Source: Stappia sp. (GTDB lineage Bacteria; Pseudomonadota; Alphaproteobacteria; Rhizobiales; Stappiaceae). From it: a stretch of DNA of 64,000 bases. This document shows, piece by piece, positions 1 to 10,832 of the stretch. Under the pieces are notes generated by a model that was not told the origin of the DNA, ran no database searches, and saw nothing but the letters and a program-made list of their open reading frames with translations. The stretch spans positions 2,802,939 through 2,866,938 of the forward strand of contig NZ_CP157793.1 in the NCBI RefSeq assembly GCF_040110915.1, written 5' to 3'. The position numbers and the translations under genes were made by a program. The stretch's first letter is position 1. Every line of letters starts with the position of its first letter.

Positions 1-2015
<2,015 letters not shown>

Positions 2016-2023
2016 GATTGGTC

Positions 2024-2938
2024 TCAGGCCGCCTGCTTTTCTTCCGGGGCCGGGCGCAGGCCCAGCATGTGACAGATCGCGTAGGTCAGGTCCGCACGGT
2101 TCATCGTGTAGAAGTGGAAGTCGCTCACGCCACGGTCGACCAGATCGAGCACCTGCTCGCAGGCCACCGCCGAGGCGACCAGCTTGCGCGTCTCCACGTC
2201 CTTGTCGAGCCCGGCGAAGCGCCGCGCCAGCCAGTGCGGGATCGAGGTGCCGCACTTGGCGGAAAACACCATGGTCTGCTCGAAGTTCACGATCGGCAGG
2301 ATGCCCGGCACGATCGGAATGTCGATGCCGGCCGCCCGCACCTTCTCCATGAAGGTCTCGAACATGTCGTTTTCGAAGAAGTACTGGGTGATCGCGCGCG
2401 TCGCGCCGGCGTCCACCTTGCGCTTCAGGTTGTCGATCTCCACCGTCCAGTCCGCGCTTTCGGGATGAAGCTCGGGATAGGCGGAGACGGAGACCTCGAA
2501 ATCGGCGATGCGGCGGATGCCCTCCACCAGATCGGAGGCATAGGCGTAGCCGTCCGGCTGCGGCGTGTAGCGCGCGCCGAGGCCTTCCAGCGGGTCGCCA
2601 CGCAGCGCCACGATGTGCCGCACGCCGATGTCGTGGTAGTCGCGCACGATGGCGTCGACCTCGTCGCGCGAGGAGCCCACGCAGGTCAGATGCGCGGCCG
2701 GGGCGAGCCCGGTCTCGTCGACGAGCCGCTTGACGGTGCGATGCGTGCGCTCGCGCGTCGAGCCGCCGGCGCCATAGGTCACCGACACGAAGCTCGGCGC
2801 CAGCGGCTCCAGCCGCTGCACGGCCGACCACAGCGACGCTTCCATCTTCTCGCTCTTGGGCGGAAAGAACTCGAAGGAGACGGACACGTCGCTGTCCGCG
2901 CCCAGTTCGAACCGACGAAACTTGTCAGCGGTTTGCAT
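2024..2938 (-). CDS. metF: Methylenetetrahydrofolate reductase
   Basis: Flavoprotein of 304 residues that reduces 5,10-methylene-THF to 5-methyl-THF, the methyl donor used by MetH encoded just downstream. The N-terminal SFEFFPPK motif carries the conserved glutamate (E23) at the expected place, and the TIM-barrel motifs [13 protein letters not shown] and ALRGDP follow. The ATG at 2938 is chosen because the protein then begins just before the family motif and only one base separates it from the stop of the upstream regulator gene, which implies translational coupling. Longer upstream reading in this frame overlaps the regulator and is not supported. Confidence 0.97.
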   Translation of the reverse strand: MQTADKFRRFELGADSDVSVSFEFFPPKSEKMEASLWSAVQRLEPLAPSFVSVTYGAGGSTRERTHRTVKRLVDETGLAPAAHLTCVGSSRDEVDAIVRDYHDIGVRHIVALRGDPLEGLGARYTPQPDGYAYASDLVEGIRRIADFEVSVSAYPELHPESADWTVEIDNLKRKVDAGATRAITQYFFENDMFETFMEKVRAAGIDIPIVPGILPIVNFEQTMVFSAKCGTSIPHWLARRFAGLDKDVETRKLVASAVACEQVLDLVDRGVSDFHFYTMNRADLTYAICHMLGLRPAPEEKQAA

Positions 2939-2939
2939 A

Positions 2940-3950
2940 TCAGGCGACCTCCTGGGTCCGGTTGAGATCCGGCAGGTCCGACACGATGCGCGGATCGCGG
3001 GCAAGCCAGATGGTGACGGTGAGATGATCGCTGTCGCGCGCGTCCGGCACGAGATCGCGGGTTTCCACGACGTCGAGACCGGCCTCTTCCAGCCAGCGAT
3101 GCATCTGCTCGTGGGAAAATCCGAGCCGGCGATGCGCATGCGCGTCGCGCAGGAACTCGAATTCATGCGGGGCGAAATCGACGATCAGCAGCCGGCCGCC
3201 GGGGCGCAGCACGCGGGCGGCCTCCGCGATGGCCCGGCCCGGATCGTCGAGATAATGCAGGACCTGGTGGATCGAGACCAGATCGAAGCTTTCCACCGGC
3301 ACGTTGAGCGCGTGAATGTCGCCATGGCGCACCTGCGCGCTTTTCACGCCCTCGCGGTCGAGATTGGCGCGCGCCACGGTGAGCATGTCATGGCTCGCGT
3401 CGATGCCGAGCGCCTGCGTGTAGCGGTCGGAGAAGAGCGACAACAGGCTGCCCGTGCCGGTGCCGAGATCGAGATAGGTGCGAAACGGCACATCCCCGAC
3501 CGTCTCGCGGATCGCCGCTTCCACGGCCGCTTCCGGCACATGCAGCGAGCGCTCCTGATCCCAGGTGCGGGCACGGGCGGCGAAGAAGGCGGCGGCGGCT
3601 TCCGCCTTGGCGCGGCGGGTCGCGGCCAGACGCACCCGGTCGGCGGCCAGCACCGCGTCCTCCGGATCGAGGCGGTCGAGCAGCGCGCGGGCGAACTCGC
3701 CCATCGCGCCGTCCCCGAGGCGATAGAACACCCAGGCGCCTTCGGGAAAGCGCTGCACCAGTCCGGCCTCGGTCAGGAGCTTCAGATGCCGCGAGATGCG
3801 CGGCTGGCTCTGGCCGAGAATGACGGTCGCGTCCTTCACGGTCAGTTCGCCGTCGGCCAGCAATGCGAGCAGGCGCAGGCGCGTCGCCTCACCGGCGGTG
3901 CGCAATCCGCTCAGCACCTGTTCCACGCCCAGACGGGATGTCGTCGTCAT
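2940..3950 (-). CDS. ArsR-family regulator fused to a SAM-dependent methyltransferase domain
   Basis: A 336-residue fusion. Residues about 10-85 form an ArsR/SmtB winged helix (recognition region QSQPRISRHLKLL at 47-59). Residues about 155-270 form a class I methyltransferase fold with motif I DLGTGTG at 161-167 and the acidic LGIDAS strand end. No metal-binding cysteine pair is seen in the HTH part, so it is not an obvious metal sensor. It is first in the operon with metF and metH, and a perfect 16-bp palindrome lies 20 bases upstream of its ATG. This context fits a SahR-like sensor of S-adenosylmethionine or S-adenosylhomocysteine controlling methionine synthesis. The ligand is inferred, and whether the domain catalyses anything is unknown. 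Confidence 0.85.
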   Translation of the reverse strand: MTTTSRLGVEQVLSGLRTAGEATRLRLLALLADGELTVKDATVILGQSQPRISRHLKLLTEAGLVQRFPEGAWVFYRLGDGAMGEFARALLDRLDPEDAVLAADRVRLAATRRAKAEAAAAFFAARARTWDQERSLHVPEAAVEAAIRETVGDVPFRTYLDLGTGTGSLLSLFSDRYTQALGIDASHDMLTVARANLDREGVKSAQVRHGDIHALNVPVESFDLVSIHQVLHYLDDPGRAIAEAARVLRPGGRLLIVDFAPHEFEFLRDAHAHRRLGFSHEQMHRWLEEAGLDVVETRDLVPDARDSDHLTVTIWLARDPRIVSDLPDLNRTQEVA

Positions 3951-3970
3951 CGCAACCTCAACAGCAAGAT

Positions 3971-3986
3971 ATAAAGATATCTTTAT
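3971..3986. promoter_or_regulatory. 16-bp palindromic operator of the methionine operon
   Basis: The sequence ATAAAGATATCTTTAT is a perfect palindrome 20 bases upstream of the regulator ATG (3950), in an AT-rich patch within GC-rich DNA. Position and symmetry fit a homodimeric ArsR-family regulator acting on its own operon. It resembles AT-rich sites with a central GATATC described for SahR-type methionine regulators; that link is from memory of the family and needs a motif search. Confidence 0.75.
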
Positions 3987-4040
3987 ACGTGGATTGCCGA
4001 GGATTCAAGCGAAACGTCGCGACACGCTCGAAATCCATGG

Positions 4041-4127
4041 AGCGTCAGGGGAAGCGTCAGGGGAAGCGCAAACGCCGAAAGGACCGGCGCCGCAGGCGGA
4101 TACGGCAAGCGGACACGGCAAGCGGAC
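4041..4127. repeat. Two adjacent short tandem duplications
   Basis: The 12-mer AGCGTCAGGGGA occurs twice head to tail at 4041-4052 and 4053-4064. The 13-mer ACGGCAAGCGGAC occurs twice at 4102-4114 and 4115-4127. Both lie in the non-coding gap between the operator and the end of the mechanosensitive channel gene. They look like recent slippage or replication duplications. Confidence 0.8.
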
Positions 4128-4248
4128 ACGGGGGCGCGGGGGGATTGGGCCAGGGCATCGGCCCAGCCCACAGGCAAGCCGCCCGCGGGCCCGCGCCGGA
4201 GATCGATGCGGGAGCGCGCGGCGAAGACGTTGCGGCAACGCGTCGGGT

Positions 4249-6570
4249 CTAGCGTCCCTCGGCGGCGGCCGTCGTCGCGGCCTGCCGCTGCGCGGCCTGC
4301 TCGTCCACCACCGGCAGCACGGCGCCGCCGATGGCCTTTTTCTCGGCCTCGGAAAACTGGCGCGGGTCGTCGGCCTCCTGCTGGACGCGCACGGTGACTT
4401 CGCGGTGAGCGAAGTGAATGCCCTCGCGCTCGCACAGATCCCGGATGCCGGCGTAGACCACCTTGCGCAGCTCGAACTGGTCGCCCGGCCGGGTCATGAA
4501 CTTGACCCGCACGATCATCGCCGAGTCTTCCAGCGCCGTGACACCTTGCGACTTCACCGGCTGCAGGAATTTCGGCCCGTAGTCGGGATGCTCCAGCAGC
4601 TCCTGGCCGAACTTCTTGATGAGCTTGCGCATGCGTTCAACGTCGGTGTCGTAGGTGACGCGGAAAGCGAGCTTCATCATCGCCCAGTCGCGCGAGAAGT
4701 TCTTCACGAACTTGATCTCGCCGAAGGGCACCGTATTGAGCGGTCCGTTGTGATGGCGCAGCTGCATGGAGCGGATCGAGATCTTCTCGACCGTGCCCTT
4801 CACGTCGCCGATGTCGATGTATTCGCCCTTGCGGAAGGCATCGTCGATGAGGAAGAACGCGCCGGAGAAGATGTCGCGGATCAGCGTCTGCGCGCCGAAG
4901 CCCACCGCGAGCCCGACGACGCCGGCGCCGGCGAACAGCGGCCCGATGTTCACGCCGAGCTGCGACAGGGCGATCATGCCGGCGATGACCACGATGGTGA
5001 TCAGCAGGAAATTGCGGAAGATCGGCAGAAGCGTGGCAAGCCGGCTTTCGCCGGCGCCGCCGACCTCGGCATCCTCGTTCTTTTCCGTGCCGCCCGATTC
5101 CAGCGCGATCTGCCGGTCGATGGAGATCGCCACGGCCCGATAGGCCATGTAGCCGAGAAACAGGATCAGACCGATCTCGAAGAGATTGGCGGCAAGAAAC
5201 CTGTCGTCGGACAGCGGCACGCCCCAGCGCGACAGCAGAAACCCGAGCCCCACGACGATAGAGAGGATCGCCGCGCCGTGATCCAGCAACTCGCGATAGG
5301 GCGAGCGCGCGCCTTCCGCGTCGAGCGCCTCCGCCTCGGCCTGCGCGCGGGTCGCCGCCGTGTCGGCCTCGCCGCCCTCGCTGGTCGCCGCCCGCTCCAG
5401 ATCCTCCGCCGTGCGCGCCTGCGCGGCATCGCTGTCGAGACGCGGCAGCAGCCAGGTGTCGATGACCAGCACCAGCAGGCCGTAGACGACGGCGCCGACG
5501 AGCAGCGCGAAGACCGGCGCCCCGACGAGCCCCAGCGCCGCCGGCAGATCGAGCAGCACCCGCACCCCGGAGAACAGGAAGGCCACCGCGAAATAGACCA
5601 GCGTGACCGGAAGCCACAGCAGGGTCGCCACCCGCCGCCAGAGCGGTTGCTCGCCCGCGCCGTCGGTTGCCGCGATGCCGCCCGAGATGAGGCGCGTGAT
5701 CGGCCGGCGGAACGCGATGGCGACCCCGGAGAGGGCGATGCAGGCGAAGGCGGCCCCGAACAGCAGCGCCAGCTTGTGCGCGTCGGGGTCGAGGCGCATG
5801 GCCGCCATCCAGGCGCACAGGCCGACGATGACATAGGCGACGCCCGCCACGCCGATCAGGGCGCGGTAGAGCGCATGCGCTTCCGCATCCTGCAAGCCGA
5901 TCATGCGATGCGATCGGGCGTCGGGCGCGAGCACGTTGCGAAAGATGATGCGCAGCACGAGGATGACCGCGACCGCCTCGAGCCCGGTGAAGACCGTGAC
6001 CCGCGACGGCTCGTGGCCGGAGACGAAGGCAAGTGCCACGGCCGCCGAGACGATGGCGAAGACGACGAGCCCCGCCCCCATCATCAAGGCGCGCGTGAAG
6101 AGATATCCGATCTTGGACGCCCGCCCGGTCGGGTTGGGATCGTAGAGATGCAGGAACCGGTGCCGGCCCCAGCGTTCGGTGAGCGCGAGCGCGGCGATGC
6201 CCGCCAGCGCCGAAAGCCCCAGAACCGCCACGGACGACCAAAGCCACGCCAGCGTGTCGTCGGGGGAATGGGCGGCGAGAGCCTGCCCGGCAAGCGTGGG
6301 AAAGGCATCGGCGGCGGTCACCGCCCGCGCGAAGGCGTCGCGCACCTCAAAGGCCAGCGTCCGGTAATCGACCGGCGCCACCGTCGGCCCGGTGCCCGGC
6401 GCATCCGGCGGGGCGTCGGATGCGGCGGCCGTGCCGGCCTCCTGCTGCGCGAGAACGGAGAGAAGTCCCTGCGCCTGTGCGGCGGGCGCGAAGACCACCG
6501 CCATGAACACGAGACAGATGGCCGCGCGGACGATCCCCGCGCCGAAACGCATAGTCTTCATGGTCTTCAT
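4249..6570 (-). CDS. MscS-family mechanosensitive channel with long N-terminal membrane region
   Basis: A 773-residue inner-membrane protein. It begins with a signal-peptide-like segment ending in APAAQAQ, followed by many hydrophobic helices. The MscS core lies in the C-terminal third: the glycine/alanine-rich pore helix (FAGAGVVGLAVGFGAQTL), then the beta domain IGDVKGTVEKISIRS and VPFGEIKFVKN. The extra N-terminal helices resemble MscM/MscK-like and YbiO-like relatives rather than small MscS. Its role would be release of solutes on hypo-osmotic shock. The start at 6570 is preferred because AAGGGG lies just upstream and the signal peptide then begins at residue 1; longer upstream reading adds an arginine-rich stretch with no family support. 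Confidence 0.9.
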   Translation of the reverse strand: MKTMKTMRFGAGIVRAAICLVFMAVVFAPAAQAQGLLSVLAQQEAGTAAASDAPPDAPGTGPTVAPVDYRTLAFEVRDAFARAVTAADAFPTLAGQALAAHSPDDTLAWLWSSVAVLGLSALAGIAALALTERWGRHRFLHLYDPNPTGRASKIGYLFTRALMMGAGLVVFAIVSAAVALAFVSGHEPSRVTVFTGLEAVAVILVLRIIFRNVLAPDARSHRMIGLQDAEAHALYRALIGVAGVAYVIVGLCAWMAAMRLDPDAHKLALLFGAAFACIALSGVAIAFRRPITRLISGGIAATDGAGEQPLWRRVATLLWLPVTLVYFAVAFLFSGVRVLLDLPAALGLVGAPVFALLVGAVVYGLLVLVIDTWLLPRLDSDAAQARTAEDLERAATSEGGEADTAATRAQAEAEALDAEGARSPYRELLDHGAAILSIVVGLGFLLSRWGVPLSDDRFLAANLFEIGLILFLGYMAYRAVAISIDRQIALESGGTEKNEDAEVGGAGESRLATLLPIFRNFLLITIVVIAGMIALSQLGVNIGPLFAGAGVVGLAVGFGAQTLIRDIFSGAFFLIDDAFRKGEYIDIGDVKGTVEKISIRSMQLRHHNGPLNTVPFGEIKFVKNFSRDWAMMKLAFRVTYDTDVERMRKLIKKFGQELLEHPDYGPKFLQPVKSQGVTALEDSAMIVRVKFMTRPGDQFELRKVVYAGIRDLCEREGIHFAHREVTVRVQQEADDPRQFSEAEKKAIGGAVLPVVDEQAAQRQAATTAAAEGR

Positions 6571-6786
6571 GATGCCCCTTCCGCAGTGCCCTGCGGCCCC
6601 CTTGCGCCCGGGCGCGCCCCATGCGCCGCGACCCTGTCGGGCCAGCCCCGTCCGGTCGATCCGCCCGGAGCGCGCGGCCAAGGCGATCACGATGCGGGCG
6701 ACGCTGGTAACATGCGAAAAGGTACTCGAGGTTTCATGACCTGTCCAAGGCGGAACATCGCGTATCCCGCCCCGGCCGCCGCGAAA

Positions 6787-7863
6787 TCAGCAGGCGATCC
6801 GCCCCTGCCACTGGGCCAGCAGATTGCGCGCCTGGGCGGGCACGATCCGCTCGTAGCGCTCGACCAGCCGGCGGCGTTCCGCGTCCGGCAGGCGGTAGCG
6901 CCACGGACCGATCGTCAGCAGCACGCCGACGGTCGCCGGGCGCAACCCGCTGGCGCGGGCGACGATCAGGAACGGATCCACATCGAGACGCACCATCCAG
7001 TGCTTGGCCTCTTCCAGCCCGATGTCGCCAAGGATGGCGAAGATCGCAACCACTTCCGCGAAGCGGTCTTCCTCGGCGAACCTGAGCAGCGTCGCCTCGT
7101 CGAGCCCGGGATCGCGGGCCAGCGCGCAGACCCGCCCCATGGCGGTCTCGAAGTCGTAGCGGGCGAGCCAGAAGTCGTTGGACAGCCGCTGCGCCGCCAT
7201 CTGCGCCGCCTGCGGCACCGCGCCGGCCGCCCGGCGCGCCCGGTCGAAGAGGCGGATCCGGACCCGCTCGCCGGCAAGCGAGGCAAGCTCCGCGATATCG
7301 GTCTCCGACAGATCCTCGCGCTCTGCGAGCGCCAGTTGCAGGTCCTCGTCGAGCCGCGCGGCATCGAGCAGGTGGCGCACCCCGTGGCGCGACAGGCTCG
7401 CGCCGAGGTTCTCCGCCAGCCGGCGCTTGACCCGCTCGCCGCCCTTTTCGACGAGCGTGTCGGTCACCAGTTCCGACAGAATATCGCGGGTGGCGATGGC
7501 CAGGCGATGATCGTCGCCATGGTGACAGGCGATGTCGATCAGATCGCCGTCGCGCAGCACGGTGGAGCGCTCCAGAAGGGGCCGCGCGACGGCAATCTCG
7601 TCGCCGGCGAGCCGGCGCACCGTCGCCTCCGGCGCCCGGCGCAAGGCCGCAAGGCGGCCGGCAATGAACTCGCGCGCCTGCTGCTCCACCATCTCCGACA
7701 GACGTACCAGAACCGAATCATAGATCTGGATCTGCTCTTCCGAACAGGTCTCGGAGGTCAGGGAGAACAGCATGGCGACGTTGCATGCCAGATCGTTCCG
7801 CCGGGAGATATCGTCTTCCCGGGCAAGGGCCTCGAAGTTTACGAGCTCCGTGTTCGCCATCAT
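6787..7863 (-). CDS. DUF2336 domain protein
   Basis: A 358-residue soluble helical protein matching the DUF2336 family, common in Alphaproteobacteria and without an established function. The N-terminal half has repeated short helices with alternating acidic and arginine-rich faces (for example LLERSTVLRDGDLIDIA), reminiscent of HEAT-like packing. No signal peptide or membrane segment is seen. Two adjacent ATG codons (7863 and 7860) are possible starts. It stands alone, with non-coding gaps of about 216 and 330 bases on either side, so context gives no pathway. Confidence 0.85.
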   Translation of the reverse strand: MMANTELVNFEALAREDDISRRNDLACNVAMLFSLTSETCSEEQIQIYDSVLVRLSEMVEQQAREFIAGRLAALRRAPEATVRRLAGDEIAVARPLLERSTVLRDGDLIDIACHHGDDHRLAIATRDILSELVTDTLVEKGGERVKRRLAENLGASLSRHGVRHLLDAARLDEDLQLALAEREDLSETDIAELASLAGERVRIRLFDRARRAAGAVPQAAQMAAQRLSNDFWLARYDFETAMGRVCALARDPGLDEATLLRFAEEDRFAEVVAIFAILGDIGLEEAKHWMVRLDVDPFLIVARASGLRPATVGVLLTIGPWRYRLPDAERRRLVERYERIVPAQARNLLAQWQGRIAC

Positions 7864-8103
7864 GGACAGGGCCTCGATTCGCTGTTCGTAGCTTCAGTTT
7901 GCGTGAAATAGCATGGCCCACGTGAACAAAAATTGCAGTGACGCACGTCGCCTTATAATAAAAGTCGAAAAGTTGTTTCGAAAAAACTGTCCCTCAATCG
8001 TCTAAAATTTTAGAGACGGGCCGGACACCCTTTTCCGGCGTGGAAGACAGAACGGCGGGAAGGGATTATGGTCACGCGCCGTCCGGCGGCAGCGCCCCCA
8101 CGC

Positions 8104-8190
8104 GCGAGGCCCCCAACCCGCGAGGCGCCCACGCGCGAGGCCCCCCATCCGCGAGGCCCTCATGCGCGAGGCCCCCATGCGCGAGGTATG
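8104..8190. repeat. Six-copy 15/16-bp tandem repeat, GCGAGG-containing, upstream of trmO
   Basis: GCGAGG followed by a C-rich tail recurs at 8104, 8120, 8135, 8151, 8166 and 8181, a period of 15 or 16 bases. The last copy supplies the GAGG that serves as ribosome-binding site for the ATG at 8195. Every unit therefore carries a Shine-Dalgarno-like core. The remainder of the 330-base gap (7864-8103) is an AT-richer promoter-like stretch near 7925-8010 with no gene. Confidence 0.9.
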
Positions 8191-8194
8191 AACC

Positions 8195-8728
8195 ATGACA
8201 GACACGACGCACTCCTCCCCCGTGAAACCGCCGCGCCCCGGCGAAGAGCGGCTCGCCCGCGATCCCGCGGAGCTTGCCCCCGACGCGGGCCTGGTGTTCA
8301 TCGGCCACATCGAAACACCCTGGCAAACGCCGGACGCCTGCCCGCGCAACGCCCGCGCCAGCGACGCCACCGCCCGCGTCCGCCTCAAGCCCGAGTATCT
8401 GCCCGGCCTCGCCTCGATCGACAGCTGCACCCATGTGATCCTGCTCTACTGGATGCACCGGGCGCGCCGCGATCTGATCGTGCAGGCCCCCTCCTTCGCG
8501 AAAGGCGCGCACGGCTGTTTCGCCCTGCGCTCGCCGATCCGGCCCAATCCGGTCTCGCTCAGCGTGTCGGAACTGGTGGAGCGGACCGACGACGGCCTGA
8601 TCGTGCGCGGCATCGACTGCCTGAACGGAACGCCGCTCATCGACATCAAGCCCTATTTCGCCCGCACCGACAGCGTGGCCGGGGCAAGCGTCGGCTGGTT
8701 CGAGCGCGAGGACGACGGCGGATCGTGA
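8195..8728 (+). CDS. trmO: tRNA (N6-threonylcarbamoyladenosine-37 N6)-methyltransferase, TsaA/TrmO family
   Basis: A 177-residue protein of the TsaA-like beta-barrel family that methylates the t6A37 base of certain tRNAs using S-adenosylmethionine. Family motifs are FIGHIETPW near residue 36, LASIDSCTHVILLYWMH, RSPIRPNPVSLSV and IDCLNGTPLIDIKPY. The first 30 residues are a proline-rich extension. The ATG at 8195 is preceded by GCGAGG from the last unit of a tandem repeat. No partner gene is nearby; the next gene, oxyR, starts 93 bases on. Confidence 0.92.
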   Translation: MTDTTHSSPVKPPRPGEERLARDPAELAPDAGLVFIGHIETPWQTPDACPRNARASDATARVRLKPEYLPGLASIDSCTHVILLYWMHRARRDLIVQAPSFAKGAHGCFALRSPIRPNPVSLSVSELVERTDDGLIVRGIDCLNGTPLIDIKPYFARTDSVAGASVGWFEREDDGGS

Positions 8729-8821
8729 CGGCGCAAGGCCACCGGCGGGGCGGCATTCTCGCGCATAGGCATCAGCACAAACCCCATTGAACGCCGCGGC
8801 ACATCAGCATACCTGATAGGC

Positions 8822-9775
8822 ATGCTGACCCTTCGCCAACTTCGCTATTTCGATGCGCTGGCCCGGCACCGTCATTTCGGGCGCGCCGCGGAAGACGTTT
8901 CCGTCTCCCAGCCCGCCCTGTCGATGCAGATCCGCGAACTGGAAGCCACGCTCGGCATCGCGCTGGTGGAGCGCCGGCCGAACGCGGTGCGCCTCACCGA
9001 ACGGGGACGGGAGGTCGCCCGGCGCGCGGCGCGGATACTCTCCGACGCCCGCGACCTGACGGACTATGCCCGCCACTCCGGGCAGGTGCTCACGGGCACG
9101 CTGCGGCTCGGCATCATTCCTTCGATCGCCCCCTATCTGCTGCCGCAGGTCCTGCCCGAGCTGACGCACGCCTATCCGCAGGTGGACCTTCAGATCCGCG
9201 AGACCCTGACCCGCTCGCTGGTCGACGAACTCGCGCATGGCGATCTCGACGTGATCCTGGCCGCCCTGCCACTGGACGGCGCGGACCTGGAAACCCATGC
9301 GCTGTTCGACGACCGCTTCCTGCTCGCGGTGCAGAACGGCCCCGACCTCGACGAGCGCAACCGGGTCGATCCCTCGACCATCGACGGCGCCTCCCTGCTC
9401 CTGCTGGAGGAAGGGCATTGCCTGCGCGACCAGGCACTCAACTATTGCGAGGGACTGCGCCCCACGGGACGCTCCACCTTCGGCGCGACGAGCCTGTCGA
9501 CGGTGATGCAGATGGTCGCCGCCGGCTACGGCGTCACCTTGCTGCCGGAACTCTGCGCTTCGGTCGAGGTGCGCGACGAGCGGGTGAGCCTGCTGCGCTT
9601 CACCGACCCGCAGCCGCAGCGCGTGGTCGGGCTCGCCTGGCGCAAGACCTCGCCGCGACGCGCCGATTTCCTGGCACTCGGCGACTGCGTGCGCGCCGCG
9701 CTGAAGCTGCCCCCGACACCGGCCGCCGACCCGGCTCCCGCCGCCGCGCCGTCCGCCGTGCCGCCCGCGCCATGA
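8822..9775 (+). CDS. oxyR: OxyR-type LysR-family hydrogen peroxide sensor
   Basis: A 317-residue LysR regulator: N-terminal winged helix (residues 1-60, with VSQPALSMQIRELE) and a substrate-binding-like domain. It holds the two redox cysteines of OxyR at C200 and C209 within GHCLRDQALNYC, the same nine-residue spacing as C199/C208 of E. coli OxyR. A disulfide between them on peroxide exposure is expected to activate target genes. No katG or ahpC lies beside it here; a LuxR-type regulator follows 58 bases downstream. The last 20 residues are an alanine/proline-rich tail. Confidence 0.93.
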   Translation: MLTLRQLRYFDALARHRHFGRAAEDVSVSQPALSMQIRELEATLGIALVERRPNAVRLTERGREVARRAARILSDARDLTDYARHSGQVLTGTLRLGIIPSIAPYLLPQVLPELTHAYPQVDLQIRETLTRSLVDELAHGDLDVILAALPLDGADLETHALFDDRFLLAVQNGPDLDERNRVDPSTIDGASLLLLEEGHCLRDQALNYCEGLRPTGRSTFGATSLSTVMQMVAAGYGVTLLPELCASVEVRDERVSLLRFTDPQPQRVVGLAWRKTSPRRADFLALGDCVRAALKLPPTPAADPAPAAAPSAVPPAP

Positions 9776-9833
9776 GGGAGGCTCCGCGCGTCCGCCCCCA
9801 ACCCGAGGCTGCGCCCGCGCGCAGGACCGCCGC

Positions 9834-10460
9834 ATGATCCTTCACCCGTCGTCCTCCGTCGCCGCCCCAGGTCTCGCGCTGCTGTTTCAGGTGCTCGACA
9901 AGCGCGGCAGTTCGGCGTTTCTGCTCGACCGGCAGGCGACGATCCTGGCCCGCAACGAGGCGGCCCAGCGCCTGCTGGAGGGCGCCTGCGGCCTGCTCGT
10001 TCCCACCGGGCGGCGCGGCAACCGTCTGGAGTTCGCGCATCCGCTCACCCAGCGCACGCTGACCGCAGCCCTTGCCGCGCTGCTGCGCCCGACCGGCCCC
10101 GATCCGACGCAGCAAAGCGATCTGTGCCTGACCTGCGACGACGGGCCGATGCTCGGGGAACTCTACCCCGTTCTGCTGCCCGACCCGGGCCCGGCGGGTC
10201 CGCGCGGCGCGGTGCTCGTGCTGTCGCGCGGCAACGCGCCACCGCCCACGCTGGAACCGCGCCTGCGGCTGCTGTTCAACCTGACCCCGCGCGAAAGCGC
10301 CGTCGCGGTGCATCTGGCCAGCGCCCTGCCCGAAACCGAGATCGCCCGCGACCTCGACATCAGCGAAAACACCCTGCGCACCCACCGCAAGGCGATCTAC
10401 GCCAAGCTCGGGGTGAACAGCCGGGCGGAGTTTTCGGCGATCGTCGCGCGGCTGATGTGA
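9834..10460 (+). CDS. LuxR-type helix-turn-helix regulator with PAS-like N-terminus
   Basis: A 208-residue protein. The C-terminal 60 residues form a LuxR/FixJ-type HTH (LTPRESAVAVHLASALPETEIA, then SENTLRTHRKAIYAKLGV). The N-terminal 120 residues resemble a small PAS-like sensor (AFLLDRQATILARNEAAQRLL). No receiver domain or autoinducer-binding domain is recognised, so this is not a quorum-sensing LuxR. It lies between oxyR and the DUF2293 gene, all on the same strand with short gaps, and may share a transcript. Confidence 0.82.
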   Translation: MILHPSSSVAAPGLALLFQVLDKRGSSAFLLDRQATILARNEAAQRLLEGACGLLVPTGRRGNRLEFAHPLTQRTLTAALAALLRPTGPDPTQQSDLCLTCDDGPMLGELYPVLLPDPGPAGPRGAVLVLSRGNAPPPTLEPRLRLLFNLTPRESAVAVHLASALPETEIARDLDISENTLRTHRKAIYAKLGVNSRAEFSAIVARLM

Positions 10461-10467
10461 GGCGGCG

Positions 10468-10803
10468 ATGCTGCGCGGCAAGGGCACGAAGCGCCAGCGC
10501 GAGATGCGCCGGCACTTGCGCCGGCTCGCGCCGCGCATTCCCTATGGCGATGCCGAGGCCGTGCTCGACGGCGCGCTTGCCCCCCATCTGCGCCACCTGC
10601 CGCCGGCCATCGCGCTGTGGCAGGCGATGACCGCCCGCGTCCGCCACGCCCACAGCCCCTATGAGACGCTGCTCGACGAGGGTTACGACCGCGACGCGGC
10701 GCGGTTCTTCGTGCTCGACGACATGAACGCGACGCTGCAGGACTGGGGCGTCACACGCCGCGTCGACGCCGACGGGTCCGATGACGGCGCCGACCACACC
10801 TGA
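10468..10803 (+). CDS. DUF2293 domain protein
   Basis: A small basic protein of 111 residues matching DUF2293, a family of unknown function. The conserved core is AMTARVRHAHSPYETLLDEGYDRDAARFFV, followed by a short region ending in LQDWG. It starts 8 bases after the upstream regulator stop, suggesting co-transcription. It converges on the MOSC gene with a 29-base gap. No signal peptide or membrane segment. Confidence 0.82.
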   Translation: MLRGKGTKRQREMRRHLRRLAPRIPYGDAEAVLDGALAPHLRHLPPAIALWQAMTARVRHAHSPYETLLDEGYDRDAARFFVLDDMNATLQDWGVTRRVDADGSDDGADHT

Positions 10804-10832
10804 CACCGCTCCCGACGGGACGCGGGAGGTGG

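Noticed and set aside
3796-7911. A 1371-codon open frame on the plus strand opposite the MscS and DUF2336 genes
   Set aside because: Antisense shadow typical of GC-rich DNA: composition is dominated by Arg, His, Asp, Gly with no family features, while both minus-strand genes are well recognised.
8104-8190. CRISPR array
   Set aside because: Units are 15-16 bases with no unique spacers and no cas genes in the window; it is a simple tandem repeat.
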